64,000 bases of DNA from Tangfeifania diversioriginum (GTDB lineage Bacteria; Bacteroidota; Bacteroidia; Bacteroidales; Prolixibacteraceae), in the NCBI RefSeq assembly GCF_900141875.1, contig NZ_FQZE01000024.1:1-64000 (forward strand). Reading direction: 5' to 3'. The notes under the pieces are model-generated. The model ran no database searches and was not told the origin of the DNA. It was given only the letters and a program-made list of their open reading frames with translations. Below are positions 43,850 through 53,542 of the stretch, one piece after another. Made by a program: the position numbers and the translations under genes. Positions within the stretch are counted from its first letter, which is position 1. Every line of letters begins with the position of its first letter.

Positions 43850-45013
43850 ATGAACGTAGTTCAGGTTACCGGAAAAAATTTAATAACCCAGTTTCATGAG
43901 GTTCCGCAAATCATTTTTAAAAATGATCCCAATTACACTCCGCAATTGAGACCAATGATTGAGAATACTTTTAATCCTCAGAAAAACAATAAGTTCAAGA
44001 AAGGTGATGCCTGCAGGTGGTTGGTGAAAAAACAGGGGGAATTTGTAGGCAGAATTGCTGCTTTCTACGATTCTGATTATTACGAAGGTTACAATCAACC
44101 AACCGGGTGCATTGGTTTTTTTGAATGTATTAACGATAAAGAAGCTGCATTTTTTCTTTTCGATACGGCCCGAAAATGGTTGCACAAAAATGGCATGGAA
44201 GCCATGGATGGCCCGGTGAATTTTGGCGAAAACTTTTTTTACTGGGGGCTGCTTATCGATGGTTTTCAACCGCAAACGTTTGGCATGCAGTATCATCCCC
44301 CATACTATCGCGAGTTGTTTGAAGATTACGGGTTTAAAATTTTTTACAAGCAACTGAGCTATTCAATGGATGTTACCAATCCTGATCTGCCCGACAGGTT
44401 TTGGAAAATTGCCGGGTGGGTTGCCAAAAAGAAGGAATATTCGTTCGAGCATTTCACCTTCCGAAACCAGGAGAAATTTATTAGCGATTTTATTGAAATT
44501 CACCGGCAGGCCTGGTCGGATCACGGAAATTACAAACCGGTAAGGTTTTCTCAGCTAAAGAATATGATTCAGGATGCCCGCCTTATTCTGGATGAAGAGT
44601 TTATTTGGTTTGTTTACCACAACAATAAACCCATCGCCTTTTTTATGATGATTCCGGATTTGAACCAGATTATTCGAAAACTGAAAACGGGTAAGATCAA
44701 TATATTAAACCTGTTGAAATTGCTTTATTACCGAAAGACCAATACAATTACACGTTGCAGGGTAATTGTTTTGGGCGTTGTGCCAAAGTTTCAGCGGCTG
44801 GGAATTGAATCGGGAATTTTCTATCACTTAAAAAAAGTGATGCTCCGTAAAAGTTGGTATAACGATATGGAAATGAGTTGGGTTGGTGACTTTAACCCCA
44901 AAATGAATGCGCTTTTTAAATCGTTTGGCGCGCAACAAACACTAACCCATGCAACTATGCGTTATTTATTTAATCGCGAAAAAGAATTCGAAAGGGCACC
45001 TGTTATTAACTAA
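43850..45013 (+). CDS. GNAT-like N-acyltransferase paralogue 1
   Basis: A 387-residue protein whose C-terminal third has the GNAT acyl-CoA-binding pattern (RVIVLGVVPKFQRLGIESGIFYHL near 300-325) and whose N-terminal part has a conserved HEVPQIIFKNDPNYTPQLRP segment and the unusual block GMEAMDGPVNFGENFFYWG. No signal peptide. The next gene encodes a close paralogue, 55 bp downstream. I do not know a defined substrate for this family; acyl transfer to an amine or a lipid precursor is inference. Confidence 0.72.
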   Translation: MNVVQVTGKNLITQFHEVPQIIFKNDPNYTPQLRPMIENTFNPQKNNKFKKGDACRWLVKKQGEFVGRIAAFYDSDYYEGYNQPTGCIGFFECINDKEAAFFLFDTARKWLHKNGMEAMDGPVNFGENFFYWGLLIDGFQPQTFGMQYHPPYYRELFEDYGFKIFYKQLSYSMDVTNPDLPDRFWKIAGWVAKKKEYSFEHFTFRNQEKFISDFIEIHRQAWSDHGNYKPVRFSQLKNMIQDARLILDEEFIWFVYHNNKPIAFFMMIPDLNQIIRKLKTGKINILNLLKLLYYRKTNTITRCRVIVLGVVPKFQRLGIESGIFYHLKKVMLRKSWYNDMEMSWVGDFNPKMNALFKSFGAQQTLTHATMRYLFNREKEFERAPVIN

Positions 45014-45068
45014 TCATCATTTACCTTTGTAGTAATAACACTTACCAGAGGTAGATTAAATTAAGAAA

Positions 45069-46262
45069 ATGCAACTAATTGAAGTAACCGATAAAAAATC
45101 AAAAAAATATTTTCATAAAACACCACATTTCATTTATCGTGATGACCCAAACTGGGCTTGTCCGCTCGAAGGAATGGTAGAAAATACTTTTGACCCCCAA
45201 AAAAATCCGTCTTTCAAAAACGGCGAAGCCAAAAGGTGGGTATTAAAAAACAGCAGTGGAGAGTTGGTTGGGAGAATAGCTGCTTTTTACAATCTCGATA
45301 AAGCCAAAATTTTTGAGCAGCCTACCGGAGGGTGCGGTTTTTTTGAATGTATGGATAACCAGGAGGCTGCCAACCTGCTTTTCGACACCGCACGCGACTG
45401 GCTGAAAACAAAAGGAATGGAGGCCATGGATGGCCCGGTTAACTTTGGCGAAAATTATATGAACTGGGGCGTACTGGCCGACGGATTTATGCCTCAGGGT
45501 TTTGGCATGCCCTACAATCCTTCGTACTACGTAAAACTGTTCGAGAATTACGGATTTAAAGTTTATTTTGAACAATACAGTTATCACCTCGATACCACAT
45601 TGCCCGAGCTGCCCGATCGTTTTTGGAAAGTGGCCGAATGGGTAGCCAAAAAGCCACAGTACAGTTTCAGGCATTTTTCATGGAAAGAAAAAGAAAAATT
45701 TATTGACGATTTTGCGCAAATTTACGATAATGCCTGGCGGTTTCACGAGCATTTCAAACCCATCGACAAGGATGATTTGAATGAGTTTATAAACAGTGCG
45801 AAATTTTTAATTGAAGAAGATTTAATATGGTTTGCCTATCACGAGGGCGAACCCATTGCACTTTTTGTTGCCGTACCAGACTTTAACCAGATTTTGGCCA
45901 AACTGAATGGCCGGATTACAACCTGGAATTTCCCGAAAGTATTGTGGTTGAAGTGGAGGAAAACCATGACACGCACGCGCAGCCTTATTATTGGAATTGT
46001 TCCTAAATTTCAGCGCTCTGGTATTGATGCCGCCATTTTCTGGCATCTTCGCCCTGCAATGTACCGCAAGCCCTGGTACACCGAAATGGAACTTTCCTGG
46101 GCCGGCGATTTCAATCCCAAAATTGTAGCCCTTTACGAATCGGTTGGCGGCAAACGGGCAAAAACGCATTATACCATGCGCTATTTGTTCGATCGGGACA
46201 AACCTTTCACCAGGGCACCCATTATTACCACTGAGCCGGGGAAAGAAAAAAGCCGTTCATGA
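45069..46262 (+). CDS. GNAT-like N-acyltransferase paralogue 2
   Basis: A 397-residue tandem paralogue of the gene before it. Shared landmarks: KTPHFIYRDDPNWACPLEG at the start, GMEAMDGPVNFGENYMNWG in the middle and SLIIGIVPKFQRSGIDAAIFWHL followed by ELSWAGDFNPKIVALYESVGG at the end. Conservation of the putative acyl-CoA loop in both copies suggests that both are active. Probably cotranscribed with copy 1. Confidence 0.72.
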   Translation: MQLIEVTDKKSKKYFHKTPHFIYRDDPNWACPLEGMVENTFDPQKNPSFKNGEAKRWVLKNSSGELVGRIAAFYNLDKAKIFEQPTGGCGFFECMDNQEAANLLFDTARDWLKTKGMEAMDGPVNFGENYMNWGVLADGFMPQGFGMPYNPSYYVKLFENYGFKVYFEQYSYHLDTTLPELPDRFWKVAEWVAKKPQYSFRHFSWKEKEKFIDDFAQIYDNAWRFHEHFKPIDKDDLNEFINSAKFLIEEDLIWFAYHEGEPIALFVAVPDFNQILAKLNGRITTWNFPKVLWLKWRKTMTRTRSLIIGIVPKFQRSGIDAAIFWHLRPAMYRKPWYTEMELSWAGDFNPKIVALYESVGGKRAKTHYTMRYLFDRDKPFTRAPIITTEPGKEKSRS

Positions 46263-46282
46263 AAAATGAAATTAAAAATCGT

Positions 46283-46313
46283 TTTGGTTTCTTGAATACA
46301 ATATTTATCTTTG
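46283..46313 (+). promoter_or_regulatory. Consensus promoter of rpmE2
   Basis: TTTG (46283-46286), spacer of exactly 19, TATCTTTG (46306-46313): a complete match to the Bacteroidota -33/-7 consensus. Transcription would start near 46320, giving a leader of about 78 bases in front of L31. Confidence 0.78.
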
Positions 46314-46397
46314 CAGACCTTTAAAAAGTTAAAAATGAATTAGGAATGGATTACAGTGAAAAATGTAACCATTCAAAAACAATTAAAAGAATAAGCA

Positions 46398-46661
46398 ATG
46401 AAAAAGGGAATTCATCCAACAGATTACAGACTGGTTGCCTTCAAAGATATGTCGAACGGGGATACCTTTATCACCCGCTCAACAGTTGAAACAAAAGAGA
46501 CCGTTGAAGTTGAAGGAACAGAGTATCCGTTGTACAAATTAGAGATTTCAAATACTTCGCATCCTTTCTATACCGGTAAAGTTAAACTGGTTGACTCCGC
46601 TGGTCGGGTTGATAAGTTTATGAGCCGCTATGGAAAACACATGGAAAAAAAGAAAAAGTAA
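46398..46661 (+). CDS. rpmE2: Ribosomal protein L31, type B (zinc-free)
   Basis: An 87-residue L31: [29 protein letters not shown] and the closing KFMSRYG. No cysteine is present, so this is the zinc-independent type B form (C-minus). Monocistronic, with its own promoter and terminator. Confidence 0.95.
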   Translation: MKKGIHPTDYRLVAFKDMSNGDTFITRSTVETKETVEVEGTEYPLYKLEISNTSHPFYTGKVKLVDSAGRVDKFMSRYGKHMEKKKK

Positions 46662-46680
46662 TCAATTTTACTGATAATTG

Positions 46681-46709
46681 AAAAGCTCCGTATTGCGGGG
46701 CTTTTTTTA
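46681..46709 (+). terminator. Intrinsic terminator of rpmE2
   Basis: AAAAGCTCC-GTATTGC-GGGGCTTTT with one G-U pair, followed by more T. It lies 20 bases after the L31 stop. Confidence 0.85.
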
Positions 46710-46928
46710 TGAAAAGTAGTTTATAATTCTTCAATATCAGGTAACCAAAAAAAAGCTCCCGGTAATACTTAAATGTCACGCGCCTGAAAAAATGTCGGTA
46801 AAGAAGCCGTATTTCTATGAACATACGGCATTTATTATTCGTTTCGGGGAGTGGCATGGCTATTGCCAGTTACCTCTGTTGTATTTTTGCGGATTCAGTT
46901 CCGTCAGTTTGACATTAATTAATTGAAT

Positions 46929-49379
46929 ATGGGTAAAATAAAAAATTCAGGATTACAAGATATATTATTGAACGGTTCGATGGAAAGTGACTCGGATTAT
47001 ATACCGATTATTGCCGACGGAGATGACAATGAACTTAAAAATACCGACATCCCCGATGTGTTACCTGTTCTGCCCCTGCGAAACACGGTTTTGTTCCCCG
47101 GAGTAGTGCTTCCCATCACGGTAGGGCGTAAAAAATCGTTGCAGTTAATTCAGGATGTTTACAAAGGCAGCCGGCTTCTGGGAGCATTGGCCCAGCGCGA
47201 TTATACCATTGACGATCCCAAAAAAGAGGATTTGTTTTCAATTGGTACTGTGGCTGAGATTCTGAAAATATTGGAGATGCCCGACGGTTCAACATCGGTA
47301 ATTATCCAGGGGAAAAGGCGTTTTACTACTATGGAATTTGTTGCCGACGAACCCTACTACAAAGCATCTGTTCAGCCACTCAACGATATCACATCGAAAA
47401 ACGATTCAGAATTCAATGCAATTGTGGGTTCTTTAAAAGATTTGTCAATTAAAATTGCGCAGTTCTCTGCCAATGTTCCGCCCGAGGCTACTTTTGCTGT
47501 AAAAAATATTGAAAACTCCACATTCCTTATCAACTTCATTTGCTCAAACACCGATATCAATGTTGAAAACAAACAAACCTTGCTTGAAATCGACAGTTTA
47601 AAAGATCGGGGCGTGCAGGCAATCAGCTACCTTGTAAAAGAGGTTCAAATGCTGGAGCTGAAACAGGATATCCAGAAAAAGGTGAAAACCGACATGGATA
47701 AGCAGCAACGCGAATTCATGCTCAACCAGCAAATGAAAACCATTCAGGACGAGCTGGGCGGCAATCCGGTGGAACAGGAAATAAATGAGTTAAAAGAAAA
47801 GGGCAAAGACAAAAAGTGGAGCAAGGAGGTGGCGCGCTTTTATGAAAAAGAAGTAGAAAAACTTCACCGGTTAAACCCCGCTGCCGGAGAATATTCAGTG
47901 CAATATACTTTCTGTCAAACATTGGCCGAACTTCCGTGGAATGAATTCACCGAAGATAATTTCGATTTGAAAAATGCCAGCAAAGTGCTGGATGAAGATC
48001 ATTACGGGCTTGAAAAAGTGAAGGAAAGAATTCTGGAACACTTGGCCGTGCTTAAATTGAAAAACGATATGAAAGCCCCGATTCTTTGCCTTTATGGCCC
48101 TCCCGGGGTGGGTAAAACTTCGCTCGGAAAATCAGTTGCACGAGCCCTCGACCGCAAATACGTGCGAATGAGCCTGGGCGGCCTGAGCGACGAATCAGAA
48201 ATTCGCGGACACCGCAAAACCTATATTGGCGCCATGCCCGGCCGGATTATCCAAAATATTAAGAAAGTCAAAACATCCAACCCGGTATTTATTCTTGACG
48301 AGATTGACAAGGTTTCCAAACATTTTCATGGCGATCCGGCTTCGGCACTGCTCGAAGTGCTGGACCCGGAGCAAAATTCGGAATTTCACGACAATTACGT
48401 GGAAATGGACTACGACCTTTCGAAAGTGATGTTTATTGCAACCGCCAATACGTTAAATACAATTGCCCCGCCACTGCGCGACAGGCTCGAGTTGATTGAA
48501 GTGAGCGGTTATTTGGTGGAAGAGAAGATAGAAATTGCCAAACGGCACCTCATTCCCAAACAGCTGGAAAATCATGGTTTGAAAAAGAGCGAAGTCACTT
48601 TCCCGAAAAAAACTATCGAACTGATAATTGACGGGTACACCCGGGAGTCCGGTGTCAGGGAACTGGATAAAAAAATTGCTAAAATTATTCGCCGCGTGGC
48701 CAAAAAAATCGCATTCGAAGAGCCTTACAACAAAAAGCTTACAAAAGACGACGTGCGCGAGTATTTGGGAGTAACTGAATATTCAAAAGAACGCTACCAG
48801 GGAAATGAGTTTGCCGGTGTGGTTACCGGACTGGCCTGGACAGCAGTTGGTGGCGAAATCCTGTTTGTGGAAACAAGCCTGAGCAAGGGGAAAGGCACAC
48901 TCACACTTACCGGAAACCTGGGCGATGTGATGAAAGAATCGGCAATGTTGGCGCATGAATATTTAAAATCGCACGCAGAAGATTTGGGACTAAACCCTGA
49001 AATTTTCAGTAACTGGAATGTGCATGTTCACGTACCAGAAGGTGCCATACCAAAAGATGGACCTTCGGCAGGAGTAACAATGGTTACTTCGCTGGCTTCT
49101 GCATTTACCCAGCAAAAAGTGAAAAAGAATTTGGCCATGACCGGTGAAATTACACTTCGGGGTAAAGTACTGCCGGTTGGCGGTATTAAAGAAAAAATAC
49201 TGGCGGCCAAAAGAGCTGGCATAACTGAAATCATCCTTTCGGAAGAGAACAAAAAGAATTTGGAGGAGATCAAGGATGAGTACCTGAAAGGATTGAATTT
49301 TCACTTTGTGAAAACAATTATGGATGTGCTCGATTTTGCTTTACTGAAAACAAAAGTTAACAGGCCTGTAAAATTGTAA
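46929..49379 (+). CDS. lon: ATP-dependent protease Lon
   Basis: An 816-residue LonA protease: N-terminal substrate-binding domain starting LPVLPLRNTVLFPGVVLP, the AAA module with Walker A GPPGVGKT (about 390-397) and Walker B VFILDEIDK, and the protease domain with catalytic Ser713 in KDGPSAGVTM and the lysine in GGIKEKILAAKRAG (about 756). It degrades damaged and regulatory proteins in the cytoplasm. ATG 46929 is preferred to the TTG two codons before. A perfect TATTTTTG at 46882-46889 is upstream without a well-spaced -33. Confidence 0.95.
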   Translation: MGKIKNSGLQDILLNGSMESDSDYIPIIADGDDNELKNTDIPDVLPVLPLRNTVLFPGVVLPITVGRKKSLQLIQDVYKGSRLLGALAQRDYTIDDPKKEDLFSIGTVAEILKILEMPDGSTSVIIQGKRRFTTMEFVADEPYYKASVQPLNDITSKNDSEFNAIVGSLKDLSIKIAQFSANVPPEATFAVKNIENSTFLINFICSNTDINVENKQTLLEIDSLKDRGVQAISYLVKEVQMLELKQDIQKKVKTDMDKQQREFMLNQQMKTIQDELGGNPVEQEINELKEKGKDKKWSKEVARFYEKEVEKLHRLNPAAGEYSVQYTFCQTLAELPWNEFTEDNFDLKNASKVLDEDHYGLEKVKERILEHLAVLKLKNDMKAPILCLYGPPGVGKTSLGKSVARALDRKYVRMSLGGLSDESEIRGHRKTYIGAMPGRIIQNIKKVKTSNPVFILDEIDKVSKHFHGDPASALLEVLDPEQNSEFHDNYVEMDYDLSKVMFIATANTLNTIAPPLRDRLELIEVSGYLVEEKIEIAKRHLIPKQLENHGLKKSEVTFPKKTIELIIDGYTRESGVRELDKKIAKIIRRVAKKIAFEEPYNKKLTKDDVREYLGVTEYSKERYQGNEFAGVVTGLAWTAVGGEILFVETSLSKGKGTLTLTGNLGDVMKESAMLAHEYLKSHAEDLGLNPEIFSNWNVHVHVPEGAIPKDGPSAGVTMVTSLASAFTQQKVKKNLAMTGEITLRGKVLPVGGIKEKILAAKRAGITEIILSEENKKNLEEIKDEYLKGLNFHFVKTIMDVLDFALLKTKVNRPVKL

Positions 49380-49418
49380 GGCCACCTGATAGAAATATTA
49401 ACCAGTAATAAAATAGCG

Positions 49419-49742
49419 ATGTCAAAATTTATTTTAGTTATTTTTTTGGCCCTGTTTTTTGGATGCCAGTCGGGCAGCAAAAACCAATCTGTTGGTGAAG
49501 ACCAGGAAAACAGTACAGCTGCTGTGGTTGAAAAAACCATTAACATTGGCGGAATGCATTGCGATATGTGCGTGGCTTCTATCGAAAAAGGAATTAATCA
49601 ACTTGAAGGGATTGAGTCGGTAACAGCCAGTTTGAGTGATTCAACTGCTATTGTGGTTTTTGATGAATCGAAAGCCAGTCTCAGTCAAATTGAAACAGCA
49701 ATAGAGAAAAGAGGCTACAAGGTTAAAGCGGTATCTGAATAA
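49419..49742 (+). CDS. HMA-domain (heavy-metal-binding) lipoprotein
   Basis: A 107-residue lipoprotein (lipobox LFFGC, Cys16) with one ferredoxin-like HMA domain: IGGMHCDMCVASIEKGINQLEGI, with metal ligands Cys48 and Cys51, then the strands ESVTASLSDSTAIVVFDES. It probably binds Cu or a similar soft metal at the cell surface or in the periplasm. No P-type ATPase gene is next to it. Likely read from the lon transcript or its own promoter. Confidence 0.85.
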   Translation: MSKFILVIFLALFFGCQSGSKNQSVGEDQENSTAAVVEKTINIGGMHCDMCVASIEKGINQLEGIESVTASLSDSTAIVVFDESKASLSQIETAIEKRGYKVKAVSE

Positions 49743-49806
49743 GAGCTTTTCGGGAGATTAATTTTAATTTTTTCATTTTTTTTCGAAATTTGTCGCTTCC
49801 TCACTT

Positions 49807-49986
49807 ATGTTACAAACAATGAAATTTTCATTGTTCTTTTCTCTTTTGCTATTGGCTACCGAAGTTCCATTTGGACAAAGGAATAATTTAACCCAGAATA
49901 TTAGAGGCACAGTAATTACTGCCGATTCATTAGTGCTTTTAAAAACAAACGCACTTTTCTATGTCAAATACCGTGTCTGTTTTTAA
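49807..49986 (+). pseudogene. Decayed start of a TonB-dependent receptor or similar
   Basis: An ATG at 49807 opens a 59-codon frame with a signal peptide (MKFSLFFSLLLLATEVPFGQ) and then NLTQNIRGTVITADS, the usual mature start of SusC/TonB-dependent receptors (a carboxypeptidase-regulatory plug segment), after which the frame drifts and stops at TAA 49984. No receptor body follows in any frame, so this looks like a truncated remnant. Confidence 0.6.
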
Positions 49987-50076
49987 TGTTTTTAAACAGG
50001 CTTTTTGTCCACAATTTCAGTGGTTTTTGGCATTCGGTTTGCTTTAAAACAGCAAATTAATTTGTTGCCTGAAGTC

Positions 50077-50223
50077 ATGAAAAACAATTCAAATCATAAA
50101 ATAGAAACTTTTTCGGGAAAATCAGTCTGGAAAGTAGAAATTACCTTCCTGTCTTACGATGAAAACGGACATCACTTTTTACCCACTGAAAAACCGGTAC
50201 AGTTGAAGGTGTTACTCAATTGA
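50077..50223 (+). CDS. Possible short protein or gene remnant
   Basis: A 48-codon frame (MKNNSNHKIETFSGKSVWKV then TFLSYDENGHHFLPTEK) in the gap after the receptor remnant. The composition looks coding-like, with a beta-strand pattern, but it is short, has no recognised family and could be the tail of a degraded gene. Confidence 0.25.
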   Translation: MKNNSNHKIETFSGKSVWKVEITFLSYDENGHHFLPTEKPVQLKVLLN

Positions 50224-50248
50224 TTACAAAAGTTATATGAAAGTCATG

Positions 50249-50267
50249 CCCTCACTTAAAGTGAGGG
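50249..50267. repeat. Perfect hairpin CCCTCACTT-A-AAGTGAGGG
   Basis: A 9-bp perfect inverted repeat 22 bases beyond the carB stop. No T run follows on the carB strand, so it is a poor terminator and more likely a small palindromic repeat or an mRNA 3' protective hairpin. Confidence 0.6.
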
Positions 50268-50288
50268 TACGACTATTCCATCCTGAGT

Positions 50289-53200
50289 CTAATATTCATC
50301 CCAGCTTTTTATCGAAATATCCTTCAGTTCATATTTGCAGATTCCGTAAATAAATGCACTGGCAACCCGGGCATTTGTAATTAACGGAATGTTGAAATCA
50401 ATTGCATTTCTTCGAATCTGATATCCGTTTTTCAACTCACGTTTGGTATAGTTTTTCGGAATATTTATTACCAGATCGATTTTTTTCTTCTTAATGTATT
50501 CAATGGTATTCGGATGCCGGTCTTCTTCGTCGGGCCAGTTGAGCAGTGTGTTGTTGATGCCGTTGTCCATGAAAAACTTGTGGGTTCCTTCAGTCGCAAA
50601 AAGGTTGTATCCTCTCTGCGTCAGCATCTGCGCACTTTTCAACAGTTCCACTTTTGAACGCGACGGACCTGATGAGATGAGTACATTTTTTATCGGAATG
50701 TTATAACCTACCGAAAGCATCGACTTTAAAATGGCTTCGTAGTAGGTTTCTCCAATACAGGCCACTTCGCCTGTTGAAGCCATGTCCACGCCCAACACCG
50801 GGTCGGCATTCAGCAATCGCGAAAATGAAAACTGAGGTGCCTTTACGCCCACATAATCCAGTTCGAAAAGCGATTTGTCCGGCTTTGCAACCGGTACGCC
50901 CAACATTACTTTTGTAGCTATTTCAATGAGGTTCAACTTCATTACTTTCGACACGAACGGGAAACTGCGCGATGCCCTCAGATTGCACTCAATAACTTTT
51001 ATGTCGTTGTCTTTTGCAAGAAACTGCATGTTGAACGGCCCCGTTATTTCCAGTCCCTGGGCGATTTCCCGTGCAATTTTTTTCACCCGCCTGATGGTTT
51101 CAATATATAGTTTTTGTGGTGGAAAAACTATGGTTGCATCGCCCGAGTGAACACCGGCAAACTCCACATGTTCCGAAATGGCATAAGCAATAATTTCCCC
51201 TTCGCGGGCTACGGCATCGATTTCAATTTCTTTGGCCTCCTCAATAAATTCGCTTACCACCACCGGGTGTTCTTTGGAAACATTGGCAGCCATCTGAAGC
51301 AAATGCTCCAGCTGTTCAGGGTTCGAAACCACATTCATGGCTGCACCCGAAAGAACATAGGAGGGGCGAATGAGTACTGGGTAGCCCACTTCATCGATAA
51401 ACTTGTAAATTTCTTCGAAGGTGGAAAGCTTTGCCCAGCGGGGCTGGTCGATTTTTAATTTATCGAGCAGGGAAGAGAATTTTTCGCGATCCTCGGCATT
51501 GTCAATTTTTATTGGCGAAGTTCCCAGTACCGGCACCTCCTGGCTGTGCAGTTTCATGGCCAGGTTGTTTGGTATCTGGCCGCCCGTCGAAATAATTACC
51601 CCGTAAGGATTTTCCAGATCAATAATGTCCATCACCCGTTCAAAAGTGAGTTCATCGAAATAGAGCCGGTCGCAGGTGTCGTAGTCGGTACTTACCGTTT
51701 CGGGGTTGTAATTGATCATCACCGATCGGTAGTTTTCCTTTTTTATGGAATTGATTGCATTTACGCTGCACCAGTCGAATTCCACCGAACTCCCAATCCG
51801 GTAGGCACCCGATCCCAGCACAATCACCGATTTATTGTCGTTGAAAAATTCGATGTCATTTTCATCTCCGTTGTACGTAAGATAAAGGTAATTGGTCAGT
51901 GCAGGATATTCACCGGCAAGGGTGTCAATTTGTTTTACTACCGGTACAATGCCTTTCATTTTGCGGTATGCCCTTACTTTTAGCAAATCTTCCTGAATTC
52001 TTTCATTAGGGCTTTCAAATACGAGACGGGCAAGCTGGAAGTCGGAATACCCCGCTTTTTTGGCCAGTTTCAGCAACTCGTCCGGAAGGTCTTCAAGTCG
52101 GTTAACTTTTTCAAGTTCGTTTTTTATCTTGAAAATGTTTTTGAGGCGGTATAAAAACCAGCGATCGATTTTTGTTTTTTCGCAAAGTTCATCTATTGAA
52201 TAACCTTTGTTGAAAGCTTCTGCAATGGCAAAAATACGGCGGTCGGTCGGGTAGGTCAGTTCCGATTCAATTTCTTCAATATTAATTTCTTCTTTGTTGG
52301 CTACAAAACCGTGCATTCCGAGGCCCACCATCCGAATGCCTTTTTGAATGGCTTCTTCAAAAGTACGGCCGATGGCCATAATTTCGCCCACACTCTTCAT
52401 GGAACTCCCAATGTTTTTGGAAACGCCGATGAATTTGTTGAGGTCCCAGCGCGGAATTTTAACCACGCAATAATCCAGTGCCGGCTCAAAAGCAGCGGTG
52501 GTCACTTTGGTTACCGAGTTCCTGAGTTGGTGCAAACCGTAGCCCAGTCCCAGTTTGGCAGCCACAAAGGCCAGCGGGTAGCCGGTTGCTTTCGATGCCA
52601 GTGCCGACGAACGCGACAGGCGTGCATTGACTTCAATTACACGGTAATCTTCGGAGTGCGGATCGAGCGCGAACTGCACGTTACATTCGCCAACAACACC
52701 TACACGACGAATGATTTTGATTGAAATTTCCCGCAACTTGTGGTATTCTGAATTATTGAGTGTTTGCGACGGAGCCACAACAATACTTTCGCCCGTGTGA
52801 ATGCCCAGCGGGTCGAAATTTTCCATGTTGCAAACCGTAATGCAGTTGTCGAACTGGTCGCGCACAACCTCATATTCAACTTCTTTCCAACCTTTAATCG
52901 ATTCTTCAATCAGAATTTGGGGTGAATATGAAAAAGCTTTTGAGGCCAGGTTTTCCAGCTCTTTTTCATTCTCGCAAAAACCGCTGCCCAAACCTCCGAG
53001 GGTGTAGGCTGCCCTTACGATAATAGGGAACCCTACTTTTTGTGCGGCAGCATGGGCTTCTTCCATATTGGAAGCGGCAATGCTTTGCGGTGTTTTTACG
53101 TCGATTTCGCCAAGCATTTGTCGGAAAATATCGCGGTCTTCGGTGTCAATAATCGATTGCACCGGTGTTCCTACCACTTCAACATTGTATTTTTCCAGCA

Positions 53201-53516
53201 CTCCGGCTTCGAATAATTTCACCCCGCAGTTGAGGGCAGTTTGTCCGCCAAATGCGAGTAAAATCCCCTGGGGCTTTTCTTTCTTAATAATTTCTTCCAC
53301 AAAATATGGAGTAACCGGAAGGAAATAAATTTTGTCGGCAATCTCTGTCGAGGTTTGAATGGTGGCTATGTTTGGATTGATAAGAACAGTTTCAACACCT
53401 TCTTCTTTCAGTGCTTTTAATGCCTGCGATCCCGAGTAATCAAATTCCCCGGCCTCGCCGATTTTAAGTGCTCCGGACCCGAGGATAATTGCTTTTTTTA
53501 TCTTTTTATTTATCAT
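50289..53516 (-). CDS. carB: Carbamoyl phosphate synthase, large subunit
   Basis: A 1075-residue synthetase with the internal duplication of two ATP-grasp halves (IIVRAAYTLGGLGSGFCENEKEL in the first, VLIRPSYVLSGAAMNVVSN in the second), the oligomerisation domain between, and the C-terminal MGS-like allosteric domain (KSAQMLTQRGYNLFATEGTHKF). With CarA it makes carbamoyl phosphate from bicarbonate, glutamine-derived ammonia and two ATP for arginine and pyrimidine synthesis. Follows carA by 26 bases on the same strand. Confidence 0.97.
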   Translation of the reverse strand: MINKKIKKAIILGSGALKIGEAGEFDYSGSQALKALKEEGVETVLINPNIATIQTSTEIADKIYFLPVTPYFVEEIIKKEKPQGILLAFGGQTALNCGVKLFEAGVLEKYNVEVVGTPVQSIIDTEDRDIFRQMLGEIDVKTPQSIAASNMEEAHAAAQKVGFPIIVRAAYTLGGLGSGFCENEKELENLASKAFSYSPQILIEESIKGWKEVEYEVVRDQFDNCITVCNMENFDPLGIHTGESIVVAPSQTLNNSEYHKLREISIKIIRRVGVVGECNVQFALDPHSEDYRVIEVNARLSRSSALASKATGYPLAFVAAKLGLGYGLHQLRNSVTKVTTAAFEPALDYCVVKIPRWDLNKFIGVSKNIGSSMKSVGEIMAIGRTFEEAIQKGIRMVGLGMHGFVANKEEINIEEIESELTYPTDRRIFAIAEAFNKGYSIDELCEKTKIDRWFLYRLKNIFKIKNELEKVNRLEDLPDELLKLAKKAGYSDFQLARLVFESPNERIQEDLLKVRAYRKMKGIVPVVKQIDTLAGEYPALTNYLYLTYNGDENDIEFFNDNKSVIVLGSGAYRIGSSVEFDWCSVNAINSIKKENYRSVMINYNPETVSTDYDTCDRLYFDELTFERVMDIIDLENPYGVIISTGGQIPNNLAMKLHSQEVPVLGTSPIKIDNAEDREKFSSLLDKLKIDQPRWAKLSTFEEIYKFIDEVGYPVLIRPSYVLSGAAMNVVSNPEQLEHLLQMAANVSKEHPVVVSEFIEEAKEIEIDAVAREGEIIAYAISEHVEFAGVHSGDATIVFPPQKLYIETIRRVKKIAREIAQGLEITGPFNMQFLAKDNDIKVIECNLRASRSFPFVSKVMKLNLIEIATKVMLGVPVAKPDKSLFELDYVGVKAPQFSFSRLLNADPVLGVDMASTGEVACIGETYYEAILKSMLSVGYNIPIKNVLISSGPSRSKVELLKSAQMLTQRGYNLFATEGTHKFFMDNGINNTLLNWPDEEDRHPNTIEYIKKKKIDLVINIPKNYTKRELKNGYQIRRNAIDFNIPLITNARVASAFIYGICKYELKDISIKSWDEY

Positions 53517-53542
53517 GATGTTCGCTTGATTTTCGAAATTGA

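Noticed and set aside
46882-46889. Promoter of lon
   Set aside because: The -7 box is perfect but the nearest ATTG gives a spacer of 16, outside the usual range.
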